A DNA stretch of 30,822 bases from CALJIC01 sp039805565 (GCA_039805565.1 JBDLTZ010000096.1:1-30822); one strand, 5' to 3'; counted from the stretch's first letter, positions 15,539 through 24,294 are shown. The notes: a model not told the origin generated them from the sequence alone. Numbers and translations: made by a program.

Positions 15539-18025
15539 ATGACCGAGCACACTGTTCGCGAGGACACCGCCCAGCAGACGCTCCCGCTGATCGTCCTGGA
15601 CGGCGCGGTGGTGTTCCCATACACGGTCGTCACGCTGCCGCTCGACGAGGAGACTGAGCGCGCGGCCGAGGCGGCCACCAAGGAGAGCCAGCTGGTGCTG
15701 CTCGTCGCCCGCCGCGAGGACGCCGACGACGACGCGCCGCTGACCATGCAGCTGCACCGCATCGGCACAGTGGCGCGCATCGAGCAGATCGGCAAGCTGC
15801 CGAGCGGCTCGAGCGGCGTGGTGGTCCGCGGCATCGTGCGGGCGGAGCTCGGCGAGCAGGCCCAGGAGGAGTCCTACCCGCGCTTCTCATACACCGAGCG
15901 CCACGACAGCTTCACGCGCACGCCGGAGCTCGAGACGCTGATGACCGAGGTGCACGCGGCGATCGACGCGGTGCTGGACCTGCGCCCTGGCATCCCGCAG
16001 GAGATCCGGAACTTCGTGCGCAGCATCAGCGACCCGGGACACCTGGCCGACAACACCGGCTACTCGCCGGACTACACCTTCGCCGAGCGCCAGGAGCTGC
16101 TCGAGACCTTCGACGTGCCCGAGCGGCTACGCAAGGTGCTGGGCTTCTACCGCAAGCAGCTGGCGATGCTCGAGATCCAGGTGCGCCTGCGCCAGGAGGT
16201 GCAGGACAGCTCGGCCAAGCAGCAGCGCGAGTTCTACCTGCGCCAGCAGATGAAGGCCATCCAGAAGGAGCTCGGCGAGGACGACGCCGAGGCGGATGAG
16301 CTGGAGGCGCTGCGCGAGAAGCTGGCCGCCGCCGGGCTGACCGATGCCGCGCGCAAGGAGGCCGACCGCGAGATCAGCCGGCTCTCCCGCATGAACAACG
16401 CCTCGCCCGAGTACCAGATGGTGCGGACCTACCTGGAGTGGCTGGCAGAGCTGCCCTGGAGCAAGACCGGCGGCGGCGCGATCGACGTGGCCCACGCCCG
16501 CGAGGTGCTCGACGCCGACCACTACGGGCTCGAGAAGATCAAGGAGCGCATCCTCGAGTACCTGGCCGTCAAGCAGCGCCGCGCCACGCTGGCCGCGGAC
16601 GGTGAGCGCAGCCGCGAGCCGATCCTCTGCTTCGTCGGGCCGCCCGGCGTGGGCAAGACCAGCCTCGGGCAGAGCATCGCCCGTGCCCTGGGCCGACAGT
16701 TCGTGCGCATGAGCCTGGGCGGTGTGCGCGACGAGGCCGAGCTGCGCGGGTTCCGCCGCACCTACATCGGCTCGCAGCCGGGCCGCATCATCCAGGAGCT
16801 GCGCCGCGCCGGCACGGCCGACCCGGTGATCCTGCTGGACGAGATCGACAAGATCGGCCAGGACTGGCGCGGCGACCCGGCCTCGGCACTGCTGGAGGTA
16901 CTCGACCCGGAGCAGAACAACACCTTCACCGACCACTACCTGAACCTGCCGTTCGACCTGAGCCGGGTGCTGTTCATCGCCACGTCCAACGACATGAGCA
17001 CCGTGCCACCGGCGCTGCGCGACCGCCTCGAGGTGATTGAGCTCTCGGGCTACATCGCCGATGAGAAGGTGGCGATCGCCCGCCAGCACCTGGTGCCGCG
17101 CCAGCTCAAGGCCAACGGCCTCACGGCCGACGACGCGCTTGTGAGCGACGACGCGCTGCGGACCGTGATCGCCGACTATACCCGCGAGGCCGGCGTGCGC
17201 ACACTGGAGCGCCAGATCGGCACCGTGCTGCGCAAGGTCACGCGGCGGCTGGCCGAGCAGCCAGTGCTGAGTACTGAGCCGCATGTGCTGAGCGGGGCTG
17301 AGCCCGAGCAGCCTCAGCGCTCGCCGGTGGTGGTGGACGCCGTCTTCGTCCGCTCGGCCCTGGGTCGCCAGCGGTTCTACAACGAGGCGAAGGAGCGGAT
17401 CGACCAGCCGGGCATCGCGACGGGTCTGGTCTGGACGCCAGTGGGCGGCGACATCGTCTTCGTCGAGGCCACGGCCCTCGAGGGGACGCCGGGGCTGAAG
17501 ATCACCGGGCAGCTTGGCGACGTGATGCGCGAGAGCGCGGAGGCCGCGCTGACGTTCGTCCGCTCGCGCGGGGCGACGCTGGGGATCGACCCGAAGTTCT
17601 TCGACACGCACGCGGTGCACATCCACGTTCCGGCGGGCGCGGTGCCGAAGGACGGTCCCTCGGCCGGCATCACCATGGCGACGGCGCTGGCCTCGGCAGC
17701 CACGGGGCGCCTGGTGCGCGACGATCTGGCAATGACGGGCGAGATCTCGCTGCGCGGCCGGGTGCTGCCGATCGGCGGCATCAAGGAGAAGGCGCTCGGG
17801 GCGCACCGCGCGGGCATCCGCACGATCGTCCTGCCGCGGCGCAACGAGCCGGAGCTCGACGAGCTGCCGCGCGAGGTGTTCGAGGAGCTGACCTTCGTGC
17901 CGGTGGACACGCTGGACGAGGTGCTGGCCGCGGCGCTCCTGCCACACCCTACCGCGACGATGGATAATCTCCTGGCGGCCGGGGAGCCGGAGCGCGCGGA
18001 GGATGTGGAGCACGTGCGCTCATAG
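15539..18025 (+). CDS. lon: ATP-dependent Lon protease
   Basis: An 828-residue LonA-type protease that degrades damaged and regulatory proteins in the cytosol. Order: substrate-binding LON domain (about 15-205), helical region, AAA+ module (Walker A GPPGVGKT at 367-374; Walker B VILLDEIDKIG), then the protease domain with catalytic Ser708 in PKDGPSAG and Lys751 in GGIKEKALG. All key residues are intact. GAGGA lies four bases before the ATG. Between the AAA+ and protease domains is an insertion of about 20 residues (PVLSTEPHVLSGAEPEQPQ) that other Lon proteins lack; its DNA has the period-7 pattern described separately. The promoter carries a possible operator, suggesting stress control. Confidence 0.97.
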   Translation: MTEHTVREDTAQQTLPLIVLDGAVVFPYTVVTLPLDEETERAAEAATKESQLVLLVARREDADDDAPLTMQLHRIGTVARIEQIGKLPSGSSGVVVRGIVRAELGEQAQEESYPRFSYTERHDSFTRTPELETLMTEVHAAIDAVLDLRPGIPQEIRNFVRSISDPGHLADNTGYSPDYTFAERQELLETFDVPERLRKVLGFYRKQLAMLEIQVRLRQEVQDSSAKQQREFYLRQQMKAIQKELGEDDAEADELEALREKLAAAGLTDAARKEADREISRLSRMNNASPEYQMVRTYLEWLAELPWSKTGGGAIDVAHAREVLDADHYGLEKIKERILEYLAVKQRRATLAADGERSREPILCFVGPPGVGKTSLGQSIARALGRQFVRMSLGGVRDEAELRGFRRTYIGSQPGRIIQELRRAGTADPVILLDEIDKIGQDWRGDPASALLEVLDPEQNNTFTDHYLNLPFDLSRVLFIATSNDMSTVPPALRDRLEVIELSGYIADEKVAIARQHLVPRQLKANGLTADDALVSDDALRTVIADYTREAGVRTLERQIGTVLRKVTRRLAEQPVLSTEPHVLSGAEPEQPQRSPVVVDAVFVRSALGRQRFYNEAKERIDQPGIATGLVWTPVGGDIVFVEATALEGTPGLKITGQLGDVMRESAEAALTFVRSRGATLGIDPKFFDTHAVHIHVPAGAVPKDGPSAGITMATALASAATGRLVRDDLAMTGEISLRGRVLPIGGIKEKALGAHRAGIRTIVLPRRNEPELDELPREVFEELTFVPVDTLDEVLAAALLPHPTATMDNLLAAGEPERAEDVEHVRS
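17265..17292 (+). repeat. Period-7 repeat inside lon
   Basis: Successive heptamers TGCTGAG, TACTGAG, CCGCATG and TGCTGAG run in register. The same unit, TGCTGAG, forms the tract at 22056-22118. Here it encodes part of a linker between the ATPase and protease domains and keeps the reading frame. Confidence 0.5.
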
Positions 18026-18053
18026 CGCGACTTCCAGACTGTGACGTTTTCGC

Positions 18054-18087
18054 AAGGCCGGGGCGATGCACATATCGCCCCGGCCTT
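18054..18087 (+). terminator. Hairpin terminator after lon
   Basis: A perfect 14-base inverted repeat (AAGGCCGGGGCGAT/ATCGCCCCGGCCTT) with a six-base loop begins 29 bases after the lon stop. A U tract is missing. From here to the promoter at 18296 I see no gene. Confidence 0.6.
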
Positions 18088-18295
18088 GCTGCGTTCACAC
18101 GCTGCCTGGGGCCGCTGCGGGGGTTCGACAGCGGCCGTGAGATCAATCTTGCGTGCATGGCGGCGCTCCAGGGGGCGGGCGGGCTGGATCAAGCTCCTGG
18201 GCATGCTGGCGCTCCTCGTCCACCGCGGCCGCGCCGGCATGACACGCGCAGGGATCGGCGCCGCGCTGGTTTCTTTTTGGCTGTCCGATCTCCTC

Positions 18296-18327
18296 TTGAC
18301 ACGCTGGCGAGAACACGTTAGTATAAA
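18296..18327 (+). promoter_or_regulatory. Promoter of the Cys-rich small protein gene
   Basis: TTGACA at 18296-18301 is followed after 17 bases by TAGTAT (18319-18324), overlapping TATAAA (18322-18327). The predicted leader is about 107 bases long and AT-richer than the surroundings. Confidence 0.6.
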
Positions 18328-18437
18328 AGTACCAAGTGATGATGCTTGGCATTGTACAAAATATCTAAGCGACGTCACGACGCAGCAAGCCCCGGACTGG
18401 ATGCACAGCGACGTGCAGCGCGACAAGGAGGTACCCG

Positions 18438-18827
18438 GTGAGCTTTCAGAAACGTGGCGCCCACGATGTGGTGGTGTGTGATGTTTGCAGCGAGGCGGCG
18501 GCCGTGGGCGACACACGGATGCGCCTGATGCGCCATGACGCCTCCGGCCACTCCCACCACCTCTGCTCCGGCTGCCGAGTGTGGGCGGAGTGGTGCCAGA
18601 CACACCAGCGCTACCACCTGCCGGACGACCTCCACCGGACGGCGTGCACTGCGTGCGGCGGTCTCTTCACCGCCCAGGTCAGGCTGCGGATCGCGCACTG
18701 CCCGAGCTGCCTTCGCGAGCAGGCGCCCGCCGCGCCCGTCCCCACGGCAAACCCACGCGTCCCCTCGCCGCCGCAGCGCGGTCTCGCCGGGCTCTTCGCC
18801 TCGCTGGCGAAGGCACTGCGCGGGTAG
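18438..18827 (+). CDS. Cys/His-rich small protein, probable multi-zinc-ribbon
   Basis: A 129-residue protein with four Cys pairs: CDVC, CSGC (followed by WAEWC and HQRYH), CTAC and CPSC, consistent with two zinc ribbons. The C-terminus is a Pro-rich linker (APAAPVPTANPRVPSPP) leading to a short amphipathic helix (GLAGLFASLAKALRG), which could bind a partner or membrane. The GTG start has a near-perfect AAGGAGGT at 18425-18432, so expression is probably high. It is monocistronic between its own promoter and a terminator. No family recognised. Confidence 0.75.
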   Translation: MSFQKRGAHDVVVCDVCSEAAAVGDTRMRLMRHDASGHSHHLCSGCRVWAEWCQTHQRYHLPDDLHRTACTACGGLFTAQVRLRIAHCPSCLREQAPAAPVPTANPRVPSPPQRGLAGLFASLAKALRG

Positions 18828-18848
18828 CCGCCGAGACGCAGACACACG

Positions 18849-18877
18849 GATGCCGCCGAGTCTCCCTCGGCGGCATC
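18849..18877. terminator. Hairpin terminator between convergent genes
   Basis: A perfect 12-base inverted repeat (GATGCCGCCGAG/CTCGGCGGCATC) with a five-base loop lies between the Cys-rich gene and the glycosyltransferase gene; it can serve both. There is only a weak T-rich flank (CATTTGA). Confidence 0.6.
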
Positions 18878-18914
18878 GTGCATTTGACCTCAGCGCGAGC
18901 GGCGGCCCAGCATC

Positions 18915-20549
18915 TCAGCGCTCGTACAGCTCCACCAGCGGCACACCGAAGCGCTCCACCCGCAGCACCGGCTCCCGCCCCCCGGTCCAATCTATGATCT
19001 GTGGGTGCACAGTCAGACCTGTCTCGCGGTAGGACACGATCACGAAGTCCGCCTCGCCGATCTCGGCGTGGACCCCCTCCGCCCCGCGCGCTGCCAGGAG
19101 CGTCCCCGATCCCGGGGTCATCGCCACCCTGACATCCGGCCGGAGCCGCCCCTGGAGCTGGTAGTAGAGCAGCACATCGTGACTCCAGGGCTCGGCCCAC
19201 ACCACGTCGCCGGGACGGGCGCGCTCATTGATCGCCGGCAGGGCCGCCGCATACGTCTCACACCAGTAGGTCGTCTCCAGACGCAGCCGCACCGCGCCCG
19301 GCAACCCGCCGACGCCCTCCGAGTAGTATGACAGCAGGTGCGGCGCGAGCACCGTCGCCGAGGCGATATGGGGGACAAACAGCGCCGCCGCCACCAACCC
19401 GGCCGCGGGGGCCGCGAGCGACGGCTGCCCCGCCCGCCGCACAGCGGCGGCGACCCCGCGCGTCAGCCAGCCGAGCCCCATCCCGGCCAGCGCGGCCAGG
19501 AACGGGAACACCGGCATGAACAGCCGCTCGTTGTCATACACCTTCGTCTGCCCGATCGCCAGCGCGAGCAGCGGCACGAGCACGCTCAGCGCCCAGAGGA
19601 GAACCAAGGATGAACGACCACGCGCCCCGCGCACCAGCCCCAGCCCCGCCAGCAGCAGCAGCGCCAGCGGCGTCACCGCCACCAGCATCACCGGCGCAAA
19701 GTGCCACGGCGGCGGCATGTGCCAGGCGCCGAGGTAGTACTGCCCGATCTCCCAGTGGTCCACAGTGATGAAGCGGACGTAGCCCACCAGCCGCTCCCAG
19801 GTGTCGTGGTACAGCCACGGCCAGAGCAGCACGAACAGCGGCAGCCCCACCGCCCCTGCGATCGCCAGCCGGGCCACCAGCCGCAGGCGGCGGTCGAAGA
19901 GCAGCAGCCACACGAAGAGCGTCGGCAGCACGAACAGCGCGTTGATCTTCGTGGCGAGGGCGGCGCCCCACGTCAGCCCGAGCAGCAGATCCCAGCCGAT
20001 CCCGCCCCGCCCGCGGGTGTGCCAGAACAGAGCGGTGACGGCGAACACCGCCGCCGCGGCCGGGACATCCAGCGCCGCCAGGTGTGCGTGGAAGAAGAAG
20101 CGCGGCATGGTGAACAGCGCCGCTACGGCTCCAAGCCCAGCGGCTACCCCGAAGCTCCGCGCCACCGTCAGGTACAGCACGCCCGCCAGCGCCGCGGCCA
20201 GCAGGATATTCCCGAGCCTGTGGGCGGTGAGATCGTCGAGCACGTGGCGCGCGCCCGACCAGACCAGGCCGGACCAGACCTTGTCCAGCGGCGGGTGCTC
20301 GTGGTTGATATCCCAGTAGGCTCGCACCCCCTGTGGGCTGAGGGCGTACCCCGGTGCGCTCCACAGGCGCTCAAGCCACTGCACGTAGGACTCAGAGGCC
20401 GCGATGTAGGCCGGCTCATCCCAGGTGAGACCGATCGACGGCGCGGTGGCGACGAGGACGCCCGCGGTGAGGGCTGCGGCGAGCAGCGCCACGAGGAGGT
20501 GCCGAGAGGCGGGGACGCCATCCGCTTCCACACTGGCGATACTGGACAT
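18915..20549 (-). CDS. GT39/ArnT-like integral membrane glycosyltransferase
   Basis: A 544-residue multi-pass membrane protein. After the first membrane helix the outside loop carries the acidic motif GLTWDEPAYIAAS and NHEHPPLDKVW, the hallmark of the PMT/ArnT (GT-C) superfamily, which uses lipid-linked sugars. About ten further hydrophobic segments follow, and the last 120 residues form a soluble domain. Such proteins decorate lipids or proteins at the cell surface. AGGAG lies upstream of the ATG. The divergent neighbour is a DICT-GAF sensor; no polysaccharide cluster is present, so the acceptor is unknown. Confidence 0.85.
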   Translation of the reverse strand: MSSIASVEADGVPASRHLLVALLAAALTAGVLVATAPSIGLTWDEPAYIAASESYVQWLERLWSAPGYALSPQGVRAYWDINHEHPPLDKVWSGLVWSGARHVLDDLTAHRLGNILLAAALAGVLYLTVARSFGVAAGLGAVAALFTMPRFFFHAHLAALDVPAAAAVFAVTALFWHTRGRGGIGWDLLLGLTWGAALATKINALFVLPTLFVWLLLFDRRLRLVARLAIAGAVGLPLFVLLWPWLYHDTWERLVGYVRFITVDHWEIGQYYLGAWHMPPPWHFAPVMLVAVTPLALLLLAGLGLVRGARGRSSLVLLWALSVLVPLLALAIGQTKVYDNERLFMPVFPFLAALAGMGLGWLTRGVAAAVRRAGQPSLAAPAAGLVAAALFVPHIASATVLAPHLLSYYSEGVGGLPGAVRLRLETTYWCETYAAALPAINERARPGDVVWAEPWSHDVLLYYQLQGRLRPDVRVAMTPGSGTLLAARGAEGVHAEIGEADFVIVSYRETGLTVHPQIIDWTGGREPVLRVERFGVPLVELYER

Positions 20550-20581
20550 CGTCTACACTCCTGCGAGCCGTGACGCATCGC

Positions 20582-20590
20582 AGTATACCA
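20582..20590 (-). promoter_or_regulatory. Extended -10 promoter of the glycosyltransferase gene
   Basis: On the minus strand TGGTATACT is an extended -10 element, giving a leader of about 26 bases to the ATG at 20549. Confidence 0.5.
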
Positions 20591-20665
20591 CTGGACAACC
20601 CTACTGGGCGCTCACAGGATGTTAAAAATACTGCCTCGATTACGTGCCCAATGTTTGCTACACTT

Positions 20666-22051
20666 ATGTCCAAACACCCTCGCCAGCGCCAGCACCGCCG
20701 TGAGACAGCAGCCGCGTATTCAACACTACCTGTAGACTGCGAGAAGCTCGTGGGCATATCTCTCTTTCGCGCCATCGCGAACCAATACCGGGACCTACGC
20801 CGCGTGAACAGCGTCGCGATGATGAACGCCATCAGCCATCTGATCGAGGAGCAGGTCATCGCGCACCGCCTGCCGGTGGACTTCTACGCCGGCTTCCAGA
20901 GGTTCTCCAACTTCGCCTCGCAGCAGCGGCGCTACGAGCGGCTCGGCGCGGCCTGCCGGCGGGTGTACGTCTTTGGCGTACCCGACATCCGCCCGCCCGC
21001 TATCCAGGGCGTTCAGTTCGTCGAGCTCCCGGTGGGCGAGCCGCTAGCGCGCGAGTGGTTCCTGGTGGTGGACACCCCCGAGTTCTGGACGGCGCTGCTG
21101 ACGCAGGAGGCCCCCGACGGGCGCGACGTGGGGGGCGGGCGGCGCTACGATGGAGTCTGGAGCTACGACACGCAGGTGGTGGAGCGCGCCTCGCTGCTCC
21201 TCTCGCAGGCGCTCGACACGGCCTACGAGCCGGTGGGCCGGCGCGACAGCGAGCGTCAGGGGACGCACATCGCGGAGATGAGCGCGAAGCTTCTGGCACG
21301 GCTGGAGCTCACCCGCGTTCAGAGCCAGCGACGCTGGGTACATCTCTGCACGCTGCAAAAGGTGGCCGAGGCGCTGGCCAAGAACCGCCGCACCACAAAC
21401 CTGGCCTGGGACACGGTGCAGATCCTGCGCATCATCTTCGGCGCCGACGACGCCACGATCGCCCTGGCCACCCGCGAGAGGCGCTTCGTGGTGGCCGCGG
21501 CCCACAGCCACGGGGCGCAGGAGCGCGAGCTGCAGCTGGAGCAGGGGGCGAGCGGCGAGGCCTACCGCCAGGGCCGGACGGTGAGCCTGACGGACATGCG
21601 GCGCAGCCGGGCGCTCGACCCGCTGATTCCCGGGGCGCAGTCACTCGTGGCAGCGCCGATCACCGGCCGGAGGCGCGTCTACGGGGTGATCGCGGTGGGC
21701 AGCGAGCAGGCCGGTCGCTGGACGGCCGAGGACGCGCAGACAATCACGGCCCTGGCCGCCCTCCTGGCCGGCGTGTTCGACCAGCGCGCCGAGGCGCTGG
21801 ACGATGCCGAGCTGCGCCTCGAGAAGATGCGACAGGTGGAGGCGGCCCTCGCGCGGCTCCGTGAGGCGGCGGGCCAGATGGCTGAGCTGCGTCGCGAGCT
21901 CGACCTGATCGGCGGCTCCGGGCTCACGCCGACGCAGCGCATCGCCGTGGACCGGGCCGACAGCCTGGCCGACCAGCTCGCGCGCAGCATCGGCGTCGCG
22001 GATGCGAACGGTGGAGGGCCGGTGATGCGCGAGCGCAGCATGGGGGAGTAG
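20666..22051 (+). CDS. DICT-GAF sensor protein
   Basis: A protein of about 461 residues. The N-terminal part fits the DICT sensory domain (ISLFRAIANQYRDL, then SHLIEEQVI, YVFGVPDI, EWFLVVDTPEFWTALL), common in cyanobacteria and Chloroflexota and thought to sense light or other signals with kinases or cyclases. A GAF domain follows (about 245-400; LRIIFGADDATIALATRERR, SLVAAPITGRRRVYGVIAVG), then a coiled coil (about 410-450). No catalytic output domain is present, so it must act through a partner. The start is uncertain: no candidate has a good ribosome binding site; 20666 is chosen as the ATG nearest the domain, and an in-frame start at 20570 or 20651 is possible. Confidence 0.8.
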   Translation: MSKHPRQRQHRRETAAAYSTLPVDCEKLVGISLFRAIANQYRDLRRVNSVAMMNAISHLIEEQVIAHRLPVDFYAGFQRFSNFASQQRRYERLGAACRRVYVFGVPDIRPPAIQGVQFVELPVGEPLAREWFLVVDTPEFWTALLTQEAPDGRDVGGGRRYDGVWSYDTQVVERASLLLSQALDTAYEPVGRRDSERQGTHIAEMSAKLLARLELTRVQSQRRWVHLCTLQKVAEALAKNRRTTNLAWDTVQILRIIFGADDATIALATRERRFVVAAAHSHGAQERELQLEQGASGEAYRQGRTVSLTDMRRSRALDPLIPGAQSLVAAPITGRRRVYGVIAVGSEQAGRWTAEDAQTITALAALLAGVFDQRAEALDDAELRLEKMRQVEAALARLREAAGQMAELRRELDLIGGSGLTPTQRIAVDRADSLADQLARSIGVADANGGGPVMRERSMGE

Positions 22052-22055
22052 CCAA

Positions 22056-22118
22056 TGCTGAGTGCTGCGTGCTGCGTGCTGCGTGCTGAGGCGTGAGTGC
22101 TGAGTGCTGAGGCGTGAG
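22056..22118 (+). repeat. Nine-unit heptamer tract (TGCTGAG type)
   Basis: Nine units in register: TGCTGAG, three of TGCTGCG, TGCTGAG, GCGTGAG, two of TGCTGAG, GCGTGAG. It begins four bases after the DICT-GAF stop and runs into the left arm of the hairpin. Confidence 0.9.
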
Positions 22119-22166
22119 AGCCGGGGAGTAATCGATGCTGTCCAGCTTCGATTACTCCCCGGCTCT
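22117..22166. terminator. 19-base perfect hairpin between two heptamer tracts
   Basis: The left arm (22117-22135) and right arm (22148-22166) pair perfectly over 19 bases around a 12-base loop. It lies between two convergent genes and could end transcription from both, but there is no U tract on either side, so termination is an inference. Confidence 0.6.
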
Positions 22167-22229
22167 TCATCGTTCATCGTTCATCGTTCATCGTTCATCG
22201 TTCAGCGTTCAGCGTTCATCGTTCAGCAT
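22167..22229 (+). repeat. Nine-unit heptamer tract (TCATCGT type)
   Basis: Nine units in register: five TCATCGT, two TCAGCGT, one TCATCGT and one TCAGCAT. The last three encode, on the minus strand, the final residues and the stop of the acetyltransferase. Confidence 0.9.
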
Positions 22230-22994
22230 GTACTCGCTGTAGCTCGCCTCCGTCACGAAGCCGAGCTTGCGGTAGCACGCCACCGCCGCTGCGTTCGTGG
22301 CGCTCACGTTCAGCCCCACCGACGGCGTGTGCTCGAGCAGGGCGCGGCAGAGCGCCCCGGTCGCCACCGTCGCCAGGCCATGCCCGCGTCTGGTCGGCAG
22401 CGTGGCCACATTGCCGATCGCCGTGACGCCGTACTCCGGCGAGTAGACGTGGATGCCCGCGACGCTGGCGAGCTCACCGCCCTGGCGCACGCCGAAGTAC
22501 TGCCCCGTCTCGAGCATACGCGGGTCGAACCAGCCGTCCGGGTAGGCCGCGCGGTAGAACTCCAGCACCTCCTCCAGGTCATCAGTTCCCAGCCGCACGG
22601 CGCGGGAGGTGTCCACCGCGAGCGTTCGCGCGGTGTCGGCCAGCGTCATGCGGAGGTGCTCGCCGTGCGGCTCGGCCGTGTAGCGCCCCTCCAGCGCCCC
22701 GAGCACGCCCGGGCTGAGGTGCGAGTACATCCGGCTCGGCAGCAGGTGCAGCACGCCGCGCAGCAGCTCGCTCATCGCGGGCGGATCCTCCGAGAGGGCC
22801 AGCAGCACCGGCAGCGACGTGCCGGCGTACAGCAGCGCCACCTCGCGCAGCTCACCGCCCTCCTCCAACCCATACCACTGCGTGTACGGCCAGAAAAACT
22901 CGTCCAGATCGCCGATCAGGTACAGATACAGCGCCGGGTTACGCCGGAGAAAGGCCGCAAGACGGCTCTTGTCGTGGAGGCAGATCGCGCGCAT
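22209..22994 (-). CDS. GNAT-family N-acetyltransferase
   Basis: A protein of about 261 residues. The acetyl-CoA binding fold is C-terminal: VTAIGNVATLPTRRGHGLATVATGAL (motif A, with the R/GxGxG/A loop as RRGHGLA), then LNVSATNAAAVACYRKLGF (motif B). The N-terminal half (residues 1-125) is a second, degenerate domain, as in two-domain GNATs. The promoter on the minus strand (TATAAT at 23043-23038) excludes the longest ORF start at 23096. The ATG at 22994 with GCGGAG close by is preferred; 23012 is possible. Its last residues (MLNDER) and stop are formed by the heptamer tract. Confidence 0.85.
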   Translation of the reverse strand: MRAICLHDKSRLAAFLRRNPALYLYLIGDLDEFFWPYTQWYGLEEGGELREVALLYAGTSLPVLLALSEDPPAMSELLRGVLHLLPSRMYSHLSPGVLGALEGRYTAEPHGEHLRMTLADTARTLAVDTSRAVRLGTDDLEEVLEFYRAAYPDGWFDPRMLETGQYFGVRQGGELASVAGIHVYSPEYGVTAIGNVATLPTRRGHGLATVATGALCRALLEHTPSVGLNVSATNAAAVACYRKLGFVTEASYSEYMLNDER

Positions 22995-23037
22995 AGGCTC
23001 CGCTTCTTTCATATGCCGAGCACCGATGAACAGCGTG

Positions 23038-23043
23038 ATTATA
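23038..23043 (-). promoter_or_regulatory. -10 element of the acetyltransferase gene
   Basis: On the minus strand a perfect TATAAT lies 44 bases upstream of the chosen ATG. The -35 was not resolved. Confidence 0.45.
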
Positions 23044-23117
23044 GAGCCGCTCCCGCGCCAGCCGTGAGTCTGGGCGCGTGATGCCCCGATGAGCACACGC
23101 TGAGCCGCGGCTGCGCG

Positions 23118-23146
23118 ATGACAGAATCAGTCGCTGGCGGTATACT
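23118..23146 (+). promoter_or_regulatory. Promoter of the mannonate dehydratase gene
   Basis: ATGACA (-35, 23118-23123) and TATACT (-10, 23141-23146) are separated by 17 bases. The predicted leader is about 35 bases. Confidence 0.5.
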
Positions 23147-23187
23147 GGAATCACAGCACCGCCCCGTAAGTGAATAGAGGGACAGCA

Positions 23188-24255
23188 ATGAAGCTCGGAC
23201 TGGGCCTCTACGGTAACATGCTCAACGAGGAGAACTTCCGCTTCGCGAAACAGGCTGGCGCCAGCCACATTGTCGCGCACATCGTCGGGAACTTCAACAA
23301 GGACCGCCAGCGCACCACCTCGGGCGGCATCCGCGGCTTCGGCCTCTCCGACCCCGAAGAGCGCATCTGGAGCGCCGAGGGCATGCGCGAGCTAGCCGAC
23401 GCCATCCGCGCCGAGGGGCTCACGCTCGAGGCGATCGAGAACTTCGAGCCGGCCCACTGGCACGACATCCTGCTCGACGGGCCGCGCCGCAGTGAGCAGA
23501 TCGAGCACGTCAAACAGATCATCCGCAACGTCGGCGCGGCCGGCATCCCGGTCTTCGGCTACAACTTCAGCGTCGCCGGAGTCTGGGGGCGGGATGAGCT
23601 ACCGGCCGCGCGCGGCGGGGCCCTGTCGGTGGGCTACCACAACCCCGAGCAGCCGCCCATACCGCGCGGCATGGTCTGGAATATGATCTACGACACCGAC
23701 CTGTTCGACCCGGATGGGAAGCGCGGGGTGGTCGAGCCGTTCTCGCACGATGAGCTGTGGCGCCGCTTCGAGGCCTTCCTTACCGAGGTGCTGCCGGTGG
23801 CCGAGGAGGCCGGCGTGCGCCTCGCGCTGCACCCCGATGACCCGCCCATGGAGACGCTGCGCGGGACGCCGCGCCTGGTCTACCGCGCCGACCTCTACCA
23901 GCGCGTGCTGGACGTGGCCCCCAGCAGCCACAACGGCATGGAGTTCTGCATCGGCACGCTCGCCGAGATGAATGACGGCAGCGATATCTACGAGGTGGTG
24001 GACCGCTACAGCAAGACTGGTCGCATCCACTACATCCACTTCCGCAACGTGCGCGGCAAAGTGCCATACTACGACGAGATGTTCGTGGACGACGGCGACG
24101 TGAACATGGCGGAGGCTATGCGTATCCTGAAGCGCAACGGCTACGACGGCGTGATCATCCCAGACCACACGCCGGCCATGAGCTGCGCGGCGCCGTGGCA
24201 CGCCGGCAAGGCCTACGCGCTCGGCTGGATGCGCGCGACGCTGGCGCTGGTGTAG
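23188..24255 (+). CDS. uxuA: Mannonate dehydratase
   Basis: A 355-residue TIM-barrel metalloenzyme that converts D-mannonate to 2-keto-3-deoxygluconate in hexuronate (glucuronate) breakdown. Recognisable blocks: GYNFSVAGVW, LALHPDDPP (metal-binding His), EFCIGTLAEM, IHYIHFRNVRG and IIPDHTPAM (metal-binding Asp and His). The length fits the family. The start has GAGGGA upstream at 23176-23181. No other glucuronate gene lies beside it, though the Gfo/Idh plus dehydrogenase pair at 11.5-13.5 kb could belong to a similar sugar-acid route. It ends at a very strong hairpin. I am sure of the family; mannonate as the in-cell substrate is likely. Confidence 0.92.
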   Translation: MKLGLGLYGNMLNEENFRFAKQAGASHIVAHIVGNFNKDRQRTTSGGIRGFGLSDPEERIWSAEGMRELADAIRAEGLTLEAIENFEPAHWHDILLDGPRRSEQIEHVKQIIRNVGAAGIPVFGYNFSVAGVWGRDELPAARGGALSVGYHNPEQPPIPRGMVWNMIYDTDLFDPDGKRGVVEPFSHDELWRRFEAFLTEVLPVAEEAGVRLALHPDDPPMETLRGTPRLVYRADLYQRVLDVAPSSHNGMEFCIGTLAEMNDGSDIYEVVDRYSKTGRIHYIHFRNVRGKVPYYDEMFVDDGDVNMAEAMRILKRNGYDGVIIPDHTPAMSCAAPWHAGKAYALGWMRATLALV

Positions 24256-24294
24256 ATCGCGGTGCGCCACAGCGAGATCGACCTGGGGCGCAGC

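Noticed and set aside
16127..18013. 628-codon minus-strand ORF
   Set aside because: Antisense to lon; composition of a shadow frame.
18041..18481. 146-codon ORF between lon and the Cys-rich gene
   Set aside because: It begins before the lon terminator, runs through a good promoter and overlaps the Cys-rich gene in another frame.
22056..22229. CRISPR array
   Set aside because: The repeats are direct heptamers without spacers, so this is tandem repetition, not a CRISPR array.
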